From: Atrichornis clamosus
Taxonomy: Eukaryota; Chordata; Aves; Passeriformes; Menuridae
Assembly (NCBI GenBank): GCA_013400975.1
Contig: WBMZ01003074.1
Coordinates: 98,770-162,769 of the forward strand
Direction of reading: 5' to 3'
Length of the DNA: 64,000 nt
Below, piece after piece: positions 56,290-64,000 of this stretch. Position numbers and translations under genes: made by a program. The notes beneath the pieces are model-generated. The model had not been told where the DNA came from. It saw nothing but the letters and a program-made list of their open reading frames with translations, and searched no databases. Position 1 is the first letter of the stretch. Every line of letters begins with the position of its first letter.

Positions 56290-57050
56290 AACCTCAGGCT
56301 TTGGACAACTCTTCAGGAATAATAACAAAAAAAGAGAAAAAGGCAGACTGTTGTCATCTGTCCCACCACCACAACTCACCCTGTGCAGTCTGGGCTGACG
56401 ACACTTCAGCTCGATGCAGAGCCAACACAGCAAAGCAAACCATGGCCTGAGTAAAAATGTGCCAACAAATGCATCTGTGATCAGTATTTAATGAGCAGTT
56501 TTACTCATTCATCAGAGCGTGAAGACTCCCCCTGTTGCGTGCCTGACACAGGGAAGGTGAACAGGCCCTACTCTCAGTGTTTACACCCCATGTATTTGTG
56601 TCATATTAAAGGGGGTGTTTGCTAATACACTGTGCCCGGCAGTGCTAGGGCTGCACCAGGAGAAAGGAGAAAACCTCTGTCATTTCAGCCATGATTTTCA
56701 GACCAGATCAGGGCCATTCTCTGGGGATGCCTCTGTTCTGATGGAGGCTTTGAGGATGTAGGGTTCCTGCACAGATAGCTGACACCCACGGGAAATTTTA
56801 TCTGTTGTTTCTCTGTAGGTTAAATTTCTGGGTACCTTTCACCCTCATCAGGGGTTTTACTCTGACCAGGCCTCTGAACCTCTGGAAAACCCAGAGAAGT
56901 GATCACGTGTTCTTTGCTTGGAAAAAGGCTTCAGCATGGGAAAAGAAGAGATCCCTCATGCAGGGTTTCCCTATCCCTGCCAAAACATACAAAATTTACT
57001 CTCTGCAATTGATTTTATTCTTTATTAGTGATTGAAATCAGGACTTAGGA
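56290..57050. other. Gene-free stretch
   Basis: No recognisable feature. Confidence 0.5.
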
Positions 57051-58460
57051 TTTGTCTTTTTCACCATGGGGCAGTTGTTGCAGCAGCCTCAGCAAGGAAG
57101 CCATGCAGACAGACAGACCTGCTCCCCTCACTCTGCTGCTGGTGCTGCGGCCGAGCTGGGGCTGTGCCAGGCCAGGGTTGGCTGGTACATGCCCTGAGAC
57201 AACTCAGGGACTCATGGAAAGCCATTCCCTCAACTCCTGCAACATCCTGGCGGTGCAATGGTGAACCCAGCAGCACTTTAATGCAAGGCAGGAGCAGAGG
57301 GGGACACTGAAGTGGAAAGAGAAGACAGGAAATCCTGTGCATGGCTGCGCTGGCTGCAGCGTCCCTTGGCAGCACTTCCAGGCTGCTTAACTGCATGTTG
57401 CACCTCCAGCAGCACCTCCAGCACGCCCTGAGCCTGAGCAGTGCAGGGAGTAGCTCCCAAGAGAGGCGGCTCTGCTCCCTGCACAGTGCCCTGTGGGGGT
57501 ACGAGTCCTCCTGCCCTGGCCACATGTGGGGAGCAGCTGGCACAGCCGAGCAGGAGCCACGCGGTGTTTCCACTGCAGCGGTGCCTGCGCTGGGGCTGCC
57601 CTGGGCCATGCCCAACATAGGTGCTGCCAGGCTGGAGCCACTCCGCGGGTTTACCAAAGATGGCATGACCAGTGAAGAGGGGGGCCATGCTGTTTTACCC
57701 CTGGGTTGAGCGAGGGGGTACTGCAGACCTTTGGGCAGAAGGTCTGGTGGCTTTGGAAGCCCAGAGATGGCAGCAACCATGACAGAAATAGCAAAAAGGG
57801 GTCTGAAAGTCCCTGGTTGGAGAGGCTGTGTTGTGGGTGCTGCTGGTGGTGCTGCACCGGCAGCCGTTATCTGCAGCCCGCAGCAGGAAGGGGTCCGGGG
57901 GCACCGCCCCAGCCATTGCCCCATTTCCAGGGACCGCAGGCCATGGCCGTGTCAGAGGCCTGAGCCTGCTTTCCCCACCGGCTGCCAGCGGGCAGATTAA
58001 CGGGTCACAGAGAGACATCTGCAAAGGGAGCACTGTGTGTCTGTGTCCCTGACGTGAGCTCCCCCAGCAGCAAGCTGTGCTGCGGCCGCCATGCAAAGCA
58101 CTTCCTCTGGCATGTCCTTTTTTATTAGCAGAAAGTAATTTTCACTTCTTTAAGAAAATATATATGCAAACCCCAGCCTGTGGCCATGGTTACCGCTGCA
58201 CTTAGGGCTCACTTCAAACCCTTGGCCCTCTAGGTTTGGTAAGTGCCATCCTCTGGCCTGTCGCCGCTTCCCCTTGCCAGGCCAGCGTGCTGCGGGTGCA
58301 GAGCAGCACGTTGTAATTGGCCCCGCGGCACCAGGGAGGCGGTGGCTGTGCCAGCAGCGCTGCCGTGCGCCACAGGAGCCCAGGTGGGGACTGAGCCGCT
58401 CACCCCAGCGCGTGGGCTCGGCCGCAGATCGCAGCAGGACAGCGTGGCTGGAGGTGGCTG
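57050..58460. other. GC-rich block with a long minus-strand ORF of unknown status
   Basis: A 1.4-kb GC-rich region. The minus strand is open for 287 codons (57061-57924), with ATG at 57924. The translation is rich in Ala, Pro, Leu and Cys, has no recognisable domain, no clear signal peptide and no family resemblance, and several other frames in the same place are also open for 100 or more codons. I read it as a compositional ORF, not a gene. A fast-evolving or noncoding transcript cannot be excluded. Confidence 0.3.
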
Positions 58461-58469
58461 ATGGTGAGT

Positions 58470-61400
58470 TCTTCGCAAAGCTGGGTGGTTTTACTGTCAT
58501 ATTTCACTGCGCTGCTTTCGCATATGGGTGTCACCATCTTGAGTTAGGGAAAATTTAAATTATATGTTAGAGAAATGAGCACTACATGCAAGATTATTTT
58601 ATGCAAAGTATGAGTAGCAAAACTCTGTGGTTCTGAAGAGCGGTAAAACTCACAGCCGGACCCCACCACCAACCCTCCATGGCGTGTGCTAGGGGTCCAG
58701 CAGGACCCCCGTGGTGTGGAACTCCACCCTGACTCGCTCCCAGGGACACACGGGACAAACATGGCGCGGGAGCCACTGCCATGGTGCCAGCGGGTGCATC
58801 TTCTCTTTTCTTCTGCTTTTACTGCAATTTTGTCAGTGGTGCTTACTGTGCTGGAATAGTTGAGAGAGAGGTTTTCACATGCTCACAGGAGCCCTGTGAG
58901 CTGGTTTAACATCTGTTCTGTTGGAGCAGAGACAGGGCTGGCTGAGGCACTCCTGCCACGGCTGCGCCCCACTTTGGGTGCATTTCCCAATGGGACCAAG
59001 TGCTGCTCCTCTGCAGGGTCCTGCCAGCCCTGGGCAAGGCAGGTGGGTGTCCATCCCTGGAGCATTGCTCCTCAGCCCCCTTCTGGCACCCTGGGGGGAT
59101 GTTGGTAAAGCCCATGGGAAATTAAACCGACATTAATCCTCTGAGAGTGACCCTTGGCTTCCTACTGTGAAATCCGCTGCCGCTGGCGAACGTCCTGCCA
59201 GTTTTCTGTGACTAAACGCTGTGTGGGATTGCATGCAGCAGCACTGGGCTGAGCATCCACGCTGCTCCCATGGCGTTGGGGGAGCGACCCAGCACTGCCG
59301 GAGGGGCCCCAGCATGAGCTGCAGGGAAGGGAAGGAATCACCTTTGCAGAAAGTGCAAAAGCCGCAACGTGTATCACAACTGTTTGCTGGGAATTTGCAG
59401 TGTGGATTTTGCTCATTTATATGCTTGTAGACTAGAAGAGATTATAAGTATTTTATTGCTTTCAACAAAAATACTGCCACCTGATAGTTGCAGGAGGCTT
59501 GAAAACAAAAGGACAAAATGGTGTAAGGGCCAAGTCATAAATTTGTGTGTTATATTTACAAAAATGCACATGCAGATAAGATCATTAAAACAAAAAATGT
59601 GCTCTGCCCCGGCAGGGAAGCGATGGCTGCGTGCACAGCAGCCGCGGAAGTGGGTTCCGGAAGGAGCAGGGAGGCAGCGCGGCTTTCGGTGGCAGCAGCA
59701 CTGGAGCTCATGTCAGACCTTTTTGGGGAACTTGAGCTTCACCAGTGCTGCACAAATAAGGACATCAGGAAGCGAACAGCTCCTCCAGGGTCGCAGTCAC
59801 GTTCAGTCTGGGTTTGAAGTAACTCGTGTGTGTGCCTTTAATAAAGGCTCAGGGAGGAAGGAAAATCAGAGCATAGGTTGATTTTGTGACTGTTGTATTG
59901 GAGCTATTCGGTCATTCCCACATGAAAATGGACTTGGATGGGGAAACAAAATTAAATAAGCCTAATTACCAATGCAACCAAACACTGGCCATGGAGTTAA
60001 GCCCTGTGGCCAGAGGTGGAGGGGACGGGTGGGAGCTGCCCTTTCAGTGGGAGCAGTTGAGCACCCACACCCCACTGTGCTGCCAAGGCCCAGGCAGGAC
60101 CAGGAGGCACAATTTAGGCACTGACTCTTTTCTAGAAAATGTCTAAGCTCTGTGTATAGGAAGTGTCACTTGTGCAGACACTGTCCTACGACATTATTTA
60201 AGAAGAATTTGGACAGGGGGGAGTTTGTACAGAAACTTTGTGACTGTAACAAAGTTCTTTGAAATTTCCCAGTGCGTTGATGTTGGTTGTCGGGGAGGAA
60301 ATGGCCCACGGAGTTCTTTGTGCCCGAACAGGAACAGGAAGAGCACAGATAGCCCAGTACAATATTCACTCCCAGAGCCCATCGGGGCTGTGCAGCCAGG
60401 GCTGTGTTATCTGAGGGGACATCTGCACGGCTGCACAGGGCAAAGGCCATGGGAGGCAGGCAAATATAACATTGTGATGGTGTACCAGTTGTCATGGAGT
60501 TTGTTCTGATCTGGATTAAACTTCATTGAAACATAGGTGCAAGAACATGACATTTTTCTGAAAGAAAGCCAGCAGGTATCAGAAAGCTCTCCCAGCCAGT
60601 GAGGTGCTTGTGCTGCCTCAGGCCTGTGGCACACCAGGATGCTCCCAAGGCTGGGCAGCTCTGAGGAGAGATGCTCACTTAAACCATTTTGTTTTCAAAG
60701 TGCTGCCCACTCTGTTGCAGGGGTGATTAGAGCACTCCAAAAGAAAAGTTAATTATATCCACTTCAGGCTGTGTAATAGAACAAAAAAAACTCAAAAAGG
60801 AAGCAGCTGGAACTCAGATCTCTAGAGCAGGTAACATAATTTGTCTCCCAAAGTCAAGTGAGGAATTATTCATTATTACTTCATCTCACAAAACATAACC
60901 CTCTACTTAGGTGTCTGTGTAGATAGGGATGTTTAACATGACCTGACACTGGAGATAAACTCTTTGTCTTTTTCCTTGCCTTTTTCCTTATCTTCACTGG
61001 TGTCAATGTGCCTTGTGGTTTCCTTAGAGTCTGCCATTCCTGTTGGCTAGGGATGAACACTCCAGCTTAAAAAAACAGGTGGCATGGGAATCCCGGTCTA
61101 TAGCAACAGAGAGAGGCTGGAATTAAACCACAGCTGAAAATGGGAGCCTGCTGGGGGAAGGAGAGAGGGAAGGAGTCTGGTGTTTATTTTCTGGCAAGAG
61201 GGCACCACTGCACGACTGCTGCCTGTCACAGCATCCAGCCCCAAGGGCTGCTATGGCCACCGTGTGTTCCTGGTGAGAGATGGTAACGTGCCAGTAACGC
61301 TGAAAACAGTAAAAAAGAGAGGGATGGGAAGTCAGAATAAAGTCATCAAGGAGCGTAAGGTGTAAAGGACAGACGTGTTTGGAGTATCTGGTGTTTCCCC

Positions 61401-62220
61401 ACAGGAGGAGATGGGTGGGGCAGCCCTTCAGTGAAGTGCCTGTGCTGGACTGGGGCACTGGCCTGAGCTGTGAGGGAGCTGGAAGGGAAATCAGACCAAA
61501 TTTGAAAACTTAACCGTGGAAAAGCCTTCCATAGTTTCTGTGCTTTGGTTTCTATTGTGCATGGTACCTGTGGTACCCACTCCTTGCAGCAGTCCTCAGA
61601 CCGTCACCGTGCACCCCAGTCCCTGCTGGTGTAGGGTCGATGTGAAACAACTACGGGACAAAATCGCCCCCTTACAGGCATTATGATGTCATTTTGCATG
61701 GTGTTGGCTATCCTGGCAGTCGAGCTCACGTACGGGAGTCACACTCTTTCTCTCCATGAACACTCATTTATTTGTTTGCTCTTAATTTTCACAACCAAAG
61801 CGAGGAGAAATCTCTTTGGAGATGGAGCTGTGAGTGTGTCTGTTTTGTAATGCTTCCCAAACCACGGTGTAGTTAAAGCCTCTGTGGAAGTTCCCTGTGG
61901 TACCTGTTGTTCCTGTGGAGAGGCAGAAGCACTGATCATCTAGAACCTGACACTGAGGGACCCACAGGGAGGGGTCAGGCACCTACTGGGGCTTCAGCAC
62001 CCTCCGGAGCCACTCAGGCAGAGCCTGTGCGCAGGGCAGGAAGGGTTTTCCCTGCCTTGGCTAACTGCACCATTAAATTTAGCAACAGGGAGAAACAGAA
62101 ACTAGTGGAGCACTCGCCATGAAGCAACAGCACTCTGAATTGTTCCCTACAGAAGGAAACAGAAAATGAAATTAAATGTTTAAGGGAAAAGAGAATAACT
62201 GAGTTTTTTGAAAGCATATG
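58470..62220. other. Gene-free stretch
   Basis: No gene or clear repeat recognised. ORFs are short and lack motifs. Confidence 0.5.
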
Positions 62221-62231
62221 TGTACATGCAG

Positions 62232-62277
62232 TAAGATGTGCTCAGCCTTACCAATAAGATGTACTCAGCCTTATCAG
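62232..62277 (+). repeat. 23-bp direct repeat, two copies
   Basis: Two adjacent copies of AAGATGTnCTCAGCCTTAnC, differing at two or three positions. Confidence 0.65.
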
Positions 62278-62656
62278 TAAACGATTCCTTCGTATTATAG
62301 CACACTTGGGAAGAAAATACTAAGGAAAATGTCTCCTGGAATCATCACAAATATTTGTAGGTTTTGGGTGTGAGTCTGGCTCAGACACTGCTGCTGCCTT
62401 GATAGCAAGGGACAAAGTCAGAGAATGCTGCCACTGACTTTATTAAAATGGTAAAATAGAGAGAACTGCAAAACACAGTTTTCAAAGGCACAGGACATTT
62501 TTATGGCAAATGGCACAAAAATAAAAGAGAAAGGATGAACAATGTAGGAGGTTATTGTGAACCTGGGGAGGGACTGGGCTGCTGCTGTAACACAAAAGAG
62601 AGATCAAATAGCGTAAACCTGTCAGGGCCAGGGGAAGAGCGAGCTGGAAGAGGGAT

Positions 62657-62900
62657 CACAGAAGGTCACTTCATCCATTCCCTTGCCCCAGGCAGGGTGG
62701 AGCGTACCTGAATCACTCCTCCAGAAGAGTGCCTAACCTTGATTTAGTACCTTATCAGTCCTTTTTTTCCCCTCTCAGTCTAGCCTGACACTCTCTCCCT
62801 GCAGTTTAAGCCCATCTTGATGTCCTCACTGTCATAAATAGAGGGATGATTGTTCCCTGCTCTTTATAGTACCCTTAAATTTCAGATAATCACTGCTGTG
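62657..62900 (-). repeat. Old CR1 LINE fragment
   Basis: A diverged reversed CR1. Recognisable blocks are the GATCACAGAAGGTCACTTCA tail, GCAGTTTAAGCCCATCTTG and CTGCTCTTTATAGTACCC, in consensus order. Confidence 0.7.
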
Positions 62901-63214
62901 CTTCCATCACTCTTAGCGCTGCTTCCAGCTCCTTCCGTGCTTTCATCTCCACTGCTGTCCCTGGAGCTCTCATCCCACATCCCAGTGGGCTGACACAGGT
63001 GGGACTGGACCCAGTGTGTCCCTGTGCCCCCATACATTCCGTTGCCTGGCAGCCTGCTTGCCTTTGCATGTGCTTAAGTGTGTGTCCCTCTCTTTCTTTG
63101 TCTTGTAGGTTAATGCAGAGAACAATAGATAACCATCAATTTTATAATGACTTTTCATAGGCAAAAGAAATTAAGTCGGTTCTTCCTTAGTATTCTCTAT
63201 CAGTTCCTTTCACC

Positions 63215-63310
63215 TTGGTAAGTCATGTTTTAAAATCTCGTTATTTTTGCCCTTCCTTGGGATTTTTTCAGTTTGTCTATGTCTTTCCTAAAGTGTGGTT
63301 AGCACCACAG
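63215..63310 (-). repeat. Old CR1 LINE fragment, continuation
   Basis: Contains TAAGTCATGTTTTAAAATCT, TTTTTCAGTTTGTCTATGTC and TTTCCTAAAGTGTGGTTAGC, the next consensus blocks of the same CR1 orientation as 62657-62900. About 300 bp of unrelated-looking sequence separates the two parts. Confidence 0.65.
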
Positions 63311-63499
63311 TGGTTTGATGAGTTTCCTTTGCACGTGGCCCTGGGTGTGTGTCCTGGCAGAGGACACAGTGATACATCTGGCTCATCTATAGTATTGTGG
63401 CTCCTTTTCTGCACTCTCCTGTCAGCATCAGCTGCACAGCAGGACCGACACCTGCCCTGTGACACCGGGCAGAGCTGACCTGTTGCCTGCGTGATTGGC

Positions 63500-64000
63500 C
63501 TGCTGCTCTCGCAGGGACAGGGAGCAGTGCACGTCCTCATGGTGGGTGCCGGGGCACGAGTGGGTGCCCGGGGGAGTCCCAGGCAAGCCCCCGCAGCAGC
63601 CGGCAGCCTCCGGGCTGGCCTCGCTGAGGCGACGCCGACAAAACCAACCGCTTTGCAACGGCTTCTCTTGCTAAGATGAAGGAAGAGCGGGACCCTGGAG
63701 GAAAGCACGGTCCTTCTACCTGCTCTGGGAAGCAAATCCTTAGAGGATCGTGTCCTCAGGGACGGCGTTTGGGGGGTCTAAAACGACAGCGTTGGGTGTT
63801 CTGCCGACACGGCCGAGCCCCGGGCAGCGCTGCCCGCCCCCAGGCCGCCCCTCCCGTCCCTCCCCCGGCCGGAGGCGGCGGGGCCGGGCACGTGTGCGGG
63901 CCCCGGCTCGGTGACTCATGAGGCGCCGGCCGCTCCGCCGCGGGGAGGATGAGGGAGGGCGGCCCCGGGGGAGGGCAGCCCGCCGCGCCGCCGCCCCGCT
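63500..64000. promoter_or_regulatory. CpG island at the right edge, probable promoter of the next gene
   Basis: G+C and CpG rise steeply to the window end. Visible sites include CACGTG (E-box) at 63889-63894 and TGACTCA (AP-1/bZIP) at 63912-63918, with GC boxes around them. In the conserved vertebrate order MBNL1 follows SUCNR1 on the same strand and starts with noncoding exons, so this may be its promoter. No MBNL1 coding sequence is present, so the assignment rests on order alone. Confidence 0.4.

Noticed and set aside
63277..63735. 152-codon minus-strand ORF near the right edge
   Set aside because: It overlaps a CR1 fragment and the edge of the CpG island and has no recognisable protein.

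Overview
This is vertebrate nuclear DNA, almost certainly from a bird. The genes have canonical GT-AG introns and are widely spaced. The dispersed repeats are short 3'-end fragments of CR1 LINEs, the dominant avian retroposon. The gene order matches one block of human 3q25: IGSF10 on the minus strand, then AADAC and SUCNR1 on the plus strand. No prokaryotic, CRISPR, tRNA or rRNA features are visible. All identifications come from reading the sequence and remembered family sequences; no search was run.

Layout. (1) 1-10550: IGSF10 on the minus strand, six coding exons, cut by the left window edge inside the C-terminal Ig array. A CpG-rich block at about 10.3-11.45 kb is its likely promoter and holds a probable noncoding first exon. 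(2) 11.5-32.4 kb: about 21 kb with no supportable gene, only CR1 fragments, a long hairpin, small GC-rich patches and a probable LTR-like remnant. (3) 32973-39405: AADAC, five coding exons, intact, with every expected catalytic residue at the human position number. Its first intron carries a 22-bp minisatellite organised into a 126-bp higher-order repeat. (4) 39.4-43.6 kb: AADAC 3' flank, including a homopolymer tract with one ambiguous base. (5) 43654-46010: SUCNR1, the succinate GPCR. Its start codon appears to be the last three bases of exon 1, spliced to a single large exon. (6) 46-63.4 kb: gene-poor, with old CR1 pieces, short tandem repeats and GC-rich patches. (7) 63.5-64 kb: a CpG island at the right edge, perhaps the promoter of the next gene (MBNL1 in the conserved order).

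The three genes are a conserved syntenic block, not a functional pathway: an extracellular-matrix protein, an ER-lumen esterase and a metabolite receptor. I found no convincing undescribed system. The observations most worth checking are the ATG-at-the-splice-junction start of SUCNR1, the three-codon in-frame upstream ORF of IGSF10, the higher-order minisatellite in AADAC, and the absence of any AADACL2-like gene between IGSF10 and AADAC.
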